A DNA stretch of 60,656 nt, taken from the IMG/VR virus record IMGVR_UViG_3300044699_000035, positions 1 to 60,656 of that record; one strand, given 5' to 3'. The DNA is from a virus. Both the position numbers and the translations under genes were made by a program. Positions 1 through 7,147 of the stretch are shown piece after piece; position 1 is the first letter of the stretch, and the number at the start of each line of letters is the position of its first letter. Under the pieces are notes generated by a model. That model worked only from the letters and a program-made list of their open reading frames with translations, was not told where the DNA came from and did no database searches.

Positions 1-671
1 AGTGGCCGAGAGCGGGTAGGGAGCATGACCCTACGGTGTACGCATCGTTACGTAGCTGATACGGGATTGGTATTGGCGCGTGCCAATCAACTGGGCCTGA
101 TCCTGTGGTAACACATGCAATTCGTAAGATCGCGCCGTGCAGTTTGCGCGAATGTCGGGTGGAGTACTTTCATGGCCTACGCATATGTCAGGCACCTCGC
201 CAGGTGCGGCGCCTGACGTATTCCGCGTCTGCGTGATGGCGATCAAAGTACTTGGGCAGGCGTGGCATCCCGGGTCAGGATGCCCATACACGGCAGCGTG
301 TGGCTGTACGCGACGAGGGCGACGTTGTGGTTGATGAAGCCGACACCTATACCGATAATCGTCACGATTCCACCCCGAGCTCACGCAGACGTTGGCCGGT
401 ACATGCACTGGCCTACGTCAGTTGACTGCGCACTTTGGATATGGCAGGCGACGGCAATCGGACCGTATTGTTGCCAGGCCCAAACAAGTGGAGCCCCAGC
501 TACTGGCTAGTACTGCGGCGTGGTCTTTCAGGACGGCCATGCGGGTACGATGCACCAGAGATCCTGACCGAGCAGAGAATTCCCGCAGGCTTACATGCCG
601 AACGGCAGAAGCGAAGGTACTGTCGTAAGAAGTTAACGCCTTGGGCAAGCGATATCAAAGACTTCGCGACC
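1..671. other. Left end with no confidently callable gene
   Basis: Short open frames exist on both strands but none has a recognisable domain or a consistent coding pattern. The best small candidate is a + strand ORF at 25-111 (28 residues, start preceded by GTAGGGA). A frame around 305-420 with an acidic stretch (GDVVVDEADTY) may be part of a damaged gene. Neighbouring genes are full of one-base frame breaks, so a real gene may be hidden here. Confidence 0.4.
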
Positions 672-877
672 ATGGACACGACCCAGTGGGACGTCGTCGT
701 TCGCCCCCTACTGGATGGGCTCGGAGAAGTTGGTGCTGGAGGAACTGGACAACCCCGAGTTCAGCTTGCAGGTATACGGGGCGTTGCAACAGCTGCACAC
801 CGAGAACAACTGTTGGAAAGGAGTGCTTATCGCATTTACAAAAAGTGTACGAATACGAAGTCAAACGGAAGAACTAA
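672..877 (+). CDS. Small hypothetical protein, frameshifted
   Basis: Three reading frames join into one plausible small protein. It starts MDTTQWDVVV at 672, continues as EKLVLEELDNPEFSLQVYGA in a second frame (from about 715) and ends LQKVYEYEVKRKN with a stop at 877. I do not recognise the family. It lies 20 bases upstream of the MoxR-like ATPase and is probably in the same transcript. The two frame changes (near 705 and 815) fit the indel pattern seen throughout this part of the sequence. Confidence 0.4.
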
Positions 878-897
878 TCACTGAAAGGAATAGCATC

Positions 898-2012
898 ATG
901 AGCGACGACGCAAGTGTCATGAGTTTCGAAGCAACCGTAGCTGCTGCAGTCCGTGCCTTCAAGTCGGGCATGGGCAAGAAGTTGCGTGCAGTATTCATCG
1001 ACGGGCCACCGGCGTGGGCAAGAACGCGACCGCATCGTACATCGCGCAAGGGTGGGGTTGAAGCACATCTTCATGCTGAAGATGGCGCACCACGAGGTAC
1101 CCGACATTGCCGGTGTGCCGGTGCCGAAGGACGAGACGCAGCGCACGCACTACTACCCAGCGCCGACATGCTGCCCCCGCAGGAGCCGAACGAACCGTAC
1201 CTCATGTGGTTCACGACGAGGCGACGGACTGCAACTGGGCCAGCAGAATCTCATGTGCCAGATGGTGCACGAGAACCGGAATTCACAACTACATCTTTCA
1301 CCCGAACACCTGTCACTTGCTCTTCCGCAACAGGGTGCAGGACCGCAGCGGTGCGAACCGATCGTCACCAAGCTGGGCAATCGATGCGCGCACTACACCA
1401 TGCAGCCCACGTGGACGAGTTTGTTCAGTACGGTGCCCGTCACGGTGGAACCGACGTTGCGTGCGTTCATCAAGATGCGCGGCGAGGAGCGGATCAATCC
1501 GTCGGACAACAAGGCCAAACGCAACCGACGGACTTCAACTCGTTCGACCCGACCGACCCGGCACAGATGGCCAAGCCTCAGTTCGCGAGCTCGCGCAGCT
1601 ACGAGTTCGTTCAGCGACTACCTGAAACTACGTCGATGAGCACGAGCCCGGGCTGGACAGCGGCACGTTGTCGAGCGAGATCGCGGGCATGGTGGGTACG
1701 CCGGTGGCACTGCGATCTCCGGCTTCCGCACGTGGCGGTGACCATGCCTGACCCCGACGCCATCCTCGCAGGTAAGCGGGTTGCGTTCCCGTCCAAGCAA
1801 GAGGTGATGTGGGCGTTGAGTCTGACGCTGGCATCGAAGGTCAAGAAGGAGAACGTGAAGCACATGCATGCGTACCTGGGTCAGGGTCCGCACGAGTTCC
1901 TGGCCCTGGCTGCACGCATCGCCTTCGATACAAGGGTGGCAGCGCTGGCCGGCAACGACTTCAACGCCATGATCGGGGACCCGAAATCAAGGCGATGTTC
2001 AGCGCAACGTAA
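898..2012 (+). CDS. MoxR-type AAA+ ATPase, frameshifted
   Basis: This is a predicted AAA+ ATPase of the MoxR type, a class of chaperone-like ATPases that usually work with a VWA-domain partner. The start at 898 (MSDDASVMSF) follows GAAAGGAATAGC. After about 40 residues comes a P-loop, which reads GPPGVGKNA once one missing base near 1010 is restored. A Walker B-like DEATDCN lies near 1215. The rest of the reading (HIFMLKMAHHEVPDIAGVPV, then MLPPQEPNEPYLM, ending IKAMFSAT) needs several frame changes between 1010 and 1990. The P-loop shows Asn where Ser or Thr normally coordinates magnesium; this could be a base error. The DUF3150-like gene and the metallopeptidase/VWA gene follow on the same strand. 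Family assignment rests on motifs and context. Confidence 0.7.
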
Positions 2013-2029
2013 GAGTGCGCTTGTTAGCG

Positions 2030-2047
2030 AGTGCTAACTTTAGCACT
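2030..2047. promoter_or_regulatory. Palindromic operator-like site 1 (AGTGCTAACTTTAGCACT)
   Basis: This is one of five copies of an inverted repeat with arms GTGCTAA and TTAGCAC. This copy has one extra T in the centre. It begins 18 bases after the AAA+ gene stop and ends 16 bases before the next ATG (2064). A TATAAC at 2047-2052 could serve as a -10 element. There is no T-tract, so a terminator is unlikely. Confidence 0.7.
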
Positions 2048-2063
2048 ATAACCTGGAGAAATC

Positions 2064-2933
2064 ATGAACCGTTAAAGAATCAAGGTGCAAGACAAGGCAA
2101 ACCATCGTCGTACTGAACTGCGCGTTCAGCTGGGTACCGTCACCGACAAGGAGATCACCGATAAACCACGCAAGCGAAGGGAGCGACGAGGGGTTCACTG
2201 CGCGTACGTAAGACTCTGCTCCCGCAGGCATCGGTGTCTTCTCGAAGCCGTGGGCCATCACCGGGGAGTTCTATCGGTGGCACTCTCGCAAGACGTACTC
2301 GAGCCCGATCGAAGGGCAGCGGATCATGCCGGTCGCGTTCTACATGGACTACATGCAGCAGTTCGGGAAGCGAAGGCTGCGGGCCGGGCAGCCCTTGCCG
2401 CGCTTATGGATGGGTATGTGGGTGCAGTAGAGCAGGCGAAGCATTACTCGGTGCATCGTTCAAGGCCGACGACTACCCGCCAGTCGAGGAGCTTGCGCAC
2501 TACCTCATAGTTCGACGTGCGCTTCTGCCTGTGCCTGCCGGTGACCACATCATGAAACGCACTAGGTGCGGGCGTGGCTGCTGAGTGGACGCCTACGTGG
2601 CCGAGATCATGCAAGCTGCAGCCAACGATGCGAAGGAACTCTGCGCAAGGCAGTCGCACGCATGGCCGATCGTTGAGCAAGAAGGACGGGAAGATCTACG
2701 ACAGCATGACCGACTACATCAACGAACAGGCGAAGGATACGCCGCTCATCGCAGGGCTGGCCGACGACCCCGAACTCAAGGTCATGATCATGAAGTGAAG
2801 GACACCCTGGCAGGGTACGACGCCGACACGTTCAGGGATACAAGGGTGCGCGCACTCCAGGTGGCGCTGCGGCGATGGATATTCTCAGAGATGGGGGATG
2901 AAGAACGTTTACTACATCGCCGCCAACAAGTAG
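2064..2933 (+). CDS. DUF3150-like phage protein, frameshifted
   Basis: The start at 2064 follows a good ribosome site (CTGGAGAAATC). The continuous protein is recovered only by joining frames: FSKPWAITGEFYRWHSRKTY (about 2240), then YMDYMQQFG, then ALAALMDGYVGAVEQAK, then FKADDYPPVEELAHY (about 2460), then VDAYVAEIMQAAANDA (2585), and finally MKNVYYIAANK with a stop at 2933. The pattern of an alpha-helical protein with a DYPPVEEL segment and a position between a MoxR ATPase and a VWA protein resembles DUF3150 phage proteins. That match is from memory of the family, so the name is tentative. The gene lies directly downstream of operator site 1. Confidence 0.5.
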
Positions 2934-2937
2934 AGGA

Positions 2938-3219
2938 TGTGGGCATCGCACCGCACCGAGAAAGCAGCTGCGCGCTGCATCCGCACGTAATTCTAGCCAC
3001 GGCAATGGTGCAGGTGTGGCCTATGCCGAAACAACCGACTTAGTAAAGGGCCTAAATGAAAAACGAAACTCAGTAGTGCCAAGCATCGGTCGTGGTCGAG
3101 ATGGACAACGACCAGATGAAGATGTTGACGCGGGTAGCGAAGAAGGATCAAACGCTACCACCTGGGCTGGTGCCATCCGCCAGCTGATCAGCGAAGCCGA
3201 TCGGAGGAACAAGAAATGA
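2938..3219 (+). CDS. Small hypothetical protein(s), frameshifted
   Basis: A start at 2938 (MWASHRTEKAAARCIRT) runs through a frame break near 2990 into AYAETTDLVKGLNEK. The stretch to the stop at 3219 (MDNDQMKMLTRVAKKDQT, then LISEADRRNKK) may be the same protein or a second small one starting at 3056 or 3101. It is charged and probably helical. No family was recognised. Confidence 0.3.
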   Translation, partial: CGHRTAPRKQLRAASARNSSHGNGAGVAYAETTDLVKGLNEKRNSVVPSIGRGRDGQRPDEDVDAGSEEGSNATTWAGAIRQLISEADRRNKK

Positions 3220-3338
3220 AAGACTACTCGCACTGCCCCGGCTACCCGGGCGGCACGTTCTCATCGCCTGCACCATCGGACTACTGCGCCGACATGCCAG
3301 TGCATGCAGTGGCCAGAAACCATCTTCACTATGGTTAG
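3216..3338 (+). CDS. Small hypothetical protein (40 aa)
   Basis: The start codon overlaps the previous stop (ATGA at 3216-3219), a sign of translational coupling. The protein begins MKDYSHCPGYPGGTFSSP and is rich in Cys, His, Pro and Gly. An alternative frame from about 3280 gives more cysteines (CQCMQWPE), so the 3' half may be shifted. Function unknown. Confidence 0.35.
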   Translation: MKDYSHCPGYPGGTFSSPAPSDYCADMPVHAVARNHLHYG

Positions 3339-3384
3339 TGCTGCTCGCAGTGGCAGTCCTAGTTCTCATTCGTAGGAGAAGTCA

Positions 3385-4580
3385 GTGCAACTAGACCAAG
3401 ATGCAAACTGCGAAGGGCAAGCTGGCCTTGCACGCTGGCTTCTGGCTGGCACTGGCGTCGAACTGCAGTGGGGGTGACATGAAGGTGACTGCCCCGGCGG
3501 TGTGGCTGCGACCAACGGGCGCAAGGTGTTCTACAACTCCGACGTGCTGAACGAGTGGCCGATGGGTGACGTCGTGTTCGTGGCCCTGCACGAGATCATG
3601 CACAACATGCTGTGCCACCTCGTTCGCTTCGGTGATCGGGACAAGCAGATCGCAGGCATCGCCATGGATATCGTGGGCAACAACATCCTGCGCAAGATGT
3701 GTGGCGAACTGCCGAACCTGAAGATGACTGTGCCCGCATCGGCATGTCTGCCGAACTGTTCAACGTGCCACCTGACCTGACGTTCGAGGAGACGTACAAC
3801 CTGCTGATAAAGAACGCGGAGAAGATCGGCGGCGGCATGGGCAACGGGTCAGCCGCGGGTCCTGGCTCAGGCTTCGACGCACACGAGCCGATGGCCGCGA
3901 GGATGGCAAGCCGCTGACCAGCGCGCAGAAGGAAGCGGTGGAGAAGGAGTGGAAGGTAGCCGTGCAGGCGGCAGCGCATATGGCGCGCAGCATGGGCAAG
4001 ATGCCCGGGTTCATGGAGGAATTCATCGGCGAGTTGATCAGCCGAAGATCGACTGGCGTGCACAGCTGCGCCACTGCATGGCCAAGGTTACCCACGATGA
4101 ATCTTCTTACAGAAGATTTAACCGGCGTCATCTGTCACGGGGCCATGTACCTGCCGGGGCGGTACAACGAGCGCATCGAGAGCATCGCTTACTTCTGTGA
4201 TACCTCTGGCTCATAAGCTCAGAGGAATTTCGCGCAGCCAAGGGTGCGATGGTCGACATACTCGAGGAGTTGAAGCCGACCAAGATCTTCTTCGGCCAAT
4301 GCGACACGCGACTGCATGACGTAGTGGAGCTCACGCCCGACGATCTCCCGCTACCCGCACTCACGGTCAAGGGGCGTGGGGGCACGGATATGGAGGAAGC
4401 GTTCGAGTGGGCGTGCCAGAACGAGGACGAGATCGAAGCGTTCATCCTGCAGACGGATGGATATGTGCCTGCCCTCGACCGGCGCTGCACCCGAAGGTAC
4501 CGGTGATCATCATCTGCACGACGGATGCCGTGCTGCCCGCTGGCTGGGACTTCACGAACGTGGTGCGAGTGGTGTTGTGA
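3385..4580 (+). CDS. Metallopeptidase/VWA-like protein (DUF2201 type), frameshifted
   Basis: This is the probable partner of the MoxR ATPase. A GTG start at 3385 follows GGAGAAGTCA. The N-terminal part carries a zinc-binding motif, FVALHEIMHNMLCH (about 3583-3622), typical of the putative metallopeptidase domain in DUF2201 proteins. The C-terminal part has a VWA-like core: KIFFGQCDTRLHD (about 4276), GRGGTDMEEAFEWA (about 4373; the GGTD resembles a MIDAS Thr-Asp) and EAFILQTDGYVP (about 4434), ending DFTNVVRVVL with a stop at 4578-4580. At least five one-base frame changes (near 3395-3430, 3500, 3735, 3895 and 4040-4230) interrupt the frame. The order AAA+, DUF3150-like, metallopeptidase/VWA is a recognised phage gene neighbourhood. 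The role is unknown; remodelling of a host or virion complex is a guess. Confidence 0.72.
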
Positions 4581-4705
4581 AACGCACCGCTAGGAAGAAG
4601 GCGTATGTGCAGGGTCTTTCGTGGGCTGGCAGTTACGCGAACGAGTTTACCTTAACGGCCACCGTGTACACCAGCATCGACGAGCCGCTGCGCCCTAGCG
4701 CGTAA
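4577..4705 (+). CDS. Small basic hypothetical protein (42 aa)
   Basis: A GTG start overlaps the preceding stop (GTGA). The protein begins with a basic stretch (KRTARKKAYVQG) followed by SWAGSYANEFTLTATVYTSI and a stop at 4705. No family recognised. The frame is open without breaks. Confidence 0.45.
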   Translation: MKRTARKKAYVQGLSWAGSYANEFTLTATVYTSIDEPLRPSA

Positions 4706-4709
4706 GAAG

Positions 4710-4876
4710 ATGGAGCACGTTAGCATGGGCCCTGCGGGTGTACTTCAGCGAGAAGTACGGTAAGGGCGTGATGCTGGCGACCTATCGCACTAGTGATACG
4801 TGGAACTCCTGTAGCGGATAGGTCGTACTTCGATGAGGCATGGCCGATCTTCGAGTCCTATGTGAGGATGTTATGA
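4710..4876 (+). CDS. Small tandem paralogue 1 (ends WxxFxxYxRML), frameshifted
   Basis: A start at 4710 (MEHVSMG) leads after a frame break into LRVYFSEKYGKGVMLATYRT and, after another, into FDEAWPIFESYVRML with a stop at 4874-4876. The end matches the ends of the genes stopping at 5147 and 5450 (WETFMNYARML), and the FSEKY segment matches FSRKY of the third copy. This suggests an expanded family of short proteins. Function unknown. Confidence 0.4.
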
Positions 4877-4965
4877 AAGGCGCGGACTACAAAGCGGTAC
4901 GCCTATCGGATGGCGACAAACGGTGGCAACGGACGTACTGCCATGGGGTGGGAGCGTGGCAGTGA
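4873..4965 (+). CDS. Very small hypothetical protein (30 aa)
   Basis: An intact ORF starting MKGADYKAVRLSDGDKRWQ. Its ATG overlaps the previous stop (ATGA) and its stop overlaps the next GTG (GTGA). Overlaps on both sides favour a real, coupled gene, although it could instead be the N-terminal part of the next protein. Confidence 0.4.
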   Translation: MKGADYKAVRLSDGDKRWQRTYCHGVGAWQ

Positions 4966-5147
4966 AGACGATGAAGTACAAGAAGGCCAACGTCGACATA
5001 CCGATGTACCTGTGGGTAGACCAGGGCCCTGGGTGAAGTCGGCTTGCAACGGAAAGAAGCCTAACCGTGCGACCAAGCAAGTCATTCGCCGTGGTACCCT
5101 CGGTACCCTGTGGGAAACGTTCATTGAACTACGCGAGGATGTTGTGA
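4962..5147 (+). CDS. Small tandem paralogue 2, frameshifted
   Basis: A GTG start at 4962 gives MKTMKYKKANVDIPMYLWV. The frame breaks near 5030, and the end reads WETFMNYARML if one extra T near 5123 is removed. As read, the frame runs on instead (WETFIELREDVVKM). The 35-base end is nearly identical to the one at 5416-5450, so the paralogues share their C-terminal sequence almost base for base. Confidence 0.4.
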
Positions 5148-5450
5148 AGATGTTCATAGATTACGCAGCACAGAACCGAAAAGGTAGGACGCTGTGGTTC
5201 ATGCGCGGACCCATCAGCAGCAATTACGTGGAGACAGACGCGCGCGAAGTCATGTTTCCGCCGGAGACCTGGGCGTATGCGCGTGGACTTGGGCCTCATT
5301 CAGCAGAAAGTACCGCACCGTATTTCTTTTCGCCGAAGGCAACGGTGAGTTTACCGAAGGAACGCCGTGGGAAATGCAAGTCAGCACCGGGGACAATCCG
5401 CGCGCGAACAAGCGTGGGAAACGTTCATGAACTACGCGAGGATGTTGTGA
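5144..5450 (+). CDS. Small tandem paralogue 3, frameshifted
   Basis: A GTG at 5144 overlaps the previous stop. The protein begins MKMFIDYAAQNRKGRTLWF, then MFPPETWAYARG. In a second frame it gives WASFSRKYRTVFLFAEGNGE and FTEGTPWEMQVSTGDNP, and in a third it ends EQAWETFMNYARML with a stop at 5450. Its FSRKY and WxxFxxYxRML elements link it to the gene ending at 4876. No known domain. Confidence 0.42.
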
Positions 5451-5771
5451 TCGTGTATGGGAACTCGAGTTCTGCATGCCCGCCCGCAACTGGAAGTGCA
5501 GCATAGACAAACAATACACTCAACGCTCTTAACCCAACATGACTCGAACGTACGCGACTGGTTGTGGCAACGCTTGGCCCCTGGCAGAGAGCAGGCGATT
5601 ACTTCTCCCTGCTGATGACGCCGGATGGCAAGACCTTGCGAGTAAGCCACATCGCCAACGAGTTCGATGGGATGTTCAACCCCACTGTAGCTACTGCAGC
5701 GTCTCGCAAAAGAAATGTACGACCAGATCGAACCGTACCTTTACATGATCCGCACTAAGGACACAGCATGA
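5447..5771 (+). CDS. Small hypothetical protein, frameshifted
   Basis: The gene begins at a GTG overlapping the previous stop. Joined frames give WELEFCMPARNWKCSIDKQY, then DSNVRDWLWQRLAPG, then DYFSLLMTPDGKTLRVSHIA with FDGMFNPTV, and finally LAKEMYDQIEPYLYMIRTK, with a stop at 5769-5771 that overlaps the next ATG. No family recognised. Confidence 0.4.
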
Positions 5772-5887
5772 ATATTTTACTGCGAGTTGATCTGACGCGA
5801 TCCGACAGTTTCGCATTGACCGCTTGCGAACGTCAGCATCTCGCCACAGCCCCAGCACCATGCCGAGAGATGGATTCAAGCCTATAG
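5768..5887 (+). CDS. Very small hypothetical protein (39 aa)
   Basis: An intact ORF starting MNILLRVDLTRSDSFALTAC, coupled to the previous gene by an ATGA overlap. The C-terminal third could be frameshifted. Function unknown. Confidence 0.35.
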   Translation: MNILLRVDLTRSDSFALTACERQHLATAPAPCREMDSSL

Positions 5888-5950
5888 GTTTGTAGTGAAT
5901 ATCCGAATGCTACGAGTTCTACAGTCTTACTCTGAACTGGAGCAATCTCA

Positions 5951-6208
5951 ATGAAGCGACTATGGTGCGCGCTGATCACGCGCGGTGATGGTGGGTGGTG
6001 GAAGATGAACACTAGTGAAGGGGACCCTCCGATAGAGCGATCGTTCCTCTACCGGTTCAACGTGCTGCTCGAACAGCTGCATCGTTTAATGGAGAACACG
6101 ATGATGCATCGGATAGTCCACGGTCACCATCAGGTGACTCGCGTAAAGATTGAAGTGGTGGGGCCGACGATCATAGAGAAGAAGTGGCCGAAGCGAAGCG
6201 AGTGCTAA
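5951..6208 (+). CDS. Small hypothetical protein (85 aa)
   Basis: An intact ORF with a reasonable ribosome site (TGGAGCAATCTCA). It begins MKRLWCALITRGDGGWW and ends KKWPKRSEC. Its TAA stop is the TAA inside operator-like site 2 (6201-6217). The first ATPase region ends the same way at site 1 (AGCGAGTGCTAA), so the bases flanking the two sites are also shared. No domain recognised. Confidence 0.45.
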   Translation: MKRLWCALITRGDGGWWKMNTSEGDPPIERSFLYRFNVLLEQLHRLMENTMMHRIVHGHHQVTRVKIEVVGPTIIEKKWPKRSEC

Positions 6209-6217
6209 CTCAGCACT
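6201..6217. promoter_or_regulatory. Palindromic operator-like site 2 (AGTGCTAACTCAGCACT)
   Basis: Second copy of the inverted repeat, with one arm mismatch (C for T). It overlaps the stop codon of the gene ending at 6208. The sequence AGCGAGTGCTAACT is shared with site 1 beyond the palindrome itself. Confidence 0.65.
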
Positions 6218-6502
6218 GCATCCCGCTGGGAACCGTTCGGTTTCTTTCCTGATGGCACCCGTTGTGCATACCTTGGAGAGGGTGATGAAGGCAGCGTTGT
6301 CGATCGTTAGGACAAGCGGTATGATACGTTCGACGTGTGGGTAGATCTAGGCGGACCCGCCGCAAGGTCCTCCGCTGGAGACAGTTGTCCACGATAATCA
6401 CCTTGTGCTTCCGCGACCATTACGCAGTGGCATCTGTACCTGCTGCTGAAGCACGAGCGCACCGATAGTGGGCATTCTGTTGTGCAGCTATGCCAGAACT
6501 AG
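6218..6502 (+). other. Damaged coding stretch after operator site 2
   Basis: Two coding-like pieces are visible. One reads FFPDGTRCAYLGEGDEGSVV followed in another frame by KRYDTFDVWVDLGG (about 6240-6365). The other reads TITQWHLYLLLKHERTDSG, ending near 6501. They look like one or two small genes broken by indels. Neither can be assigned. Confidence 0.3.
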
Positions 6503-6603
6503 GCGATGCATACAACGACCCGGGCAACCAGCTTAAGTACATAGGCGTCCTACCAAAGGACGACGTTCTCGAAACTCTTCTTACGTACTTACCGATGCTA
6601 TGA
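6490..6603 (+). CDS. Very small hypothetical protein (37 aa)
   Basis: An intact ORF starting MPELGDAYNDPGNQLKYIGV and ending LETLLTYLPML, whose TGA overlaps the next ATG (6600). The RML/PML-type ending recalls the small paralogues at 4.7-5.45 kb, but the similarity is too short to claim homology. Confidence 0.4.
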   Translation: MPELGDAYNDPGNQLKYIGVLPKDDVLETLLTYLPML

Positions 6604-6874
6604 GATACGCGTGGATGGACAACACCCTTAGCGGTGGCACGTACCAATCGCTATATGATATTACGATCAACGACATACGCCCACTGCCGGGGACGCTGGT
6701 CGTCTTGCGGTTCAACAAGAAGGTCTTAGCGGATAAATACTACGTCGGCATCGGCGATGACTACAGCCGTGAGCCGTACAGAAACCACGACATAATCGCT
6801 AGGGGCACATGGGACGAATGCTACCCCCGTGTTCAAGTTCGCTTGTGCTATAGGAAGGACTGGTGCTGCCATGA
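6600..6874 (+). CDS. Small tandem paralogue A (CYPVFKFAC ending), frameshifted near the end
   Basis: The start at 6600 overlaps the previous stop. The protein begins MRYAWMDNTLSGGTYQSLYD and continues LVVLRFNKKVLADKYYVGIG and DDYSREPYRNHD. Removing one C near 6827 turns the end into CYPVFKFAC..GLVLP with a stop at 6872-6874, matching the next gene. A 17-base stretch, AAGGACTGGTGCTGCCA, is shared exactly with 7114-7130. Function unknown. Confidence 0.45.
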
Positions 6875-7134
6875 GATATGTACTGACGAAGGGACGGTTC
6901 CTGTATCGCGACGATGACAAGAAGTACAACGGCGAATGCCTAGCGAAGATACCGCCGGTGCCCATTCAGGGCGAGTGCCAAGTCTAGTGCAAGACTCTGG
7001 TAGGTGGGTAGCATCGGGCAACGATTTCAACTGTGAAAAGAACGAGCCGTACGACTAGCAATGGCTGGTACGTGGATACCTGCTACCCCATATTCAAGTT
7101 CGCATGTGGGTTGCAAGGACTGGTGCTGCCATGA
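6871..7134 (+). CDS. Small tandem paralogue B (CYPIFKFAC ending), frameshifted
   Basis: It starts MRYVLTKGRFLYRDDDKKYN at an ATGA overlap. The middle (SGRWVASGNDFNCEKNEPYD) and end (NGWYVDTCYPIFKFAC, GLQGLVLP) lie in other frames. It shares with paralogue A the MRY start, the EPYxN segment and the CYP(V/I)FKFAC...GLVLP tail. It lies directly upstream of the DNA polymerase gene. Confidence 0.45.
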
Positions 7135-7147
7135 TGGTGAACAACTA

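Noticed and set aside
715-2037. A 440-codon + strand frame through the AAA+ gene, ending in operator site 1
   Set aside because: It drifts in and out of the coding frame; the natural start is at 898 and the natural stop at 2012.
5111-5450. Direct repeat interpreted as a mobile-element target duplication
   Set aside because: The repeated bases encode the shared C-terminus of neighbouring paralogues, and no transposase lies nearby.
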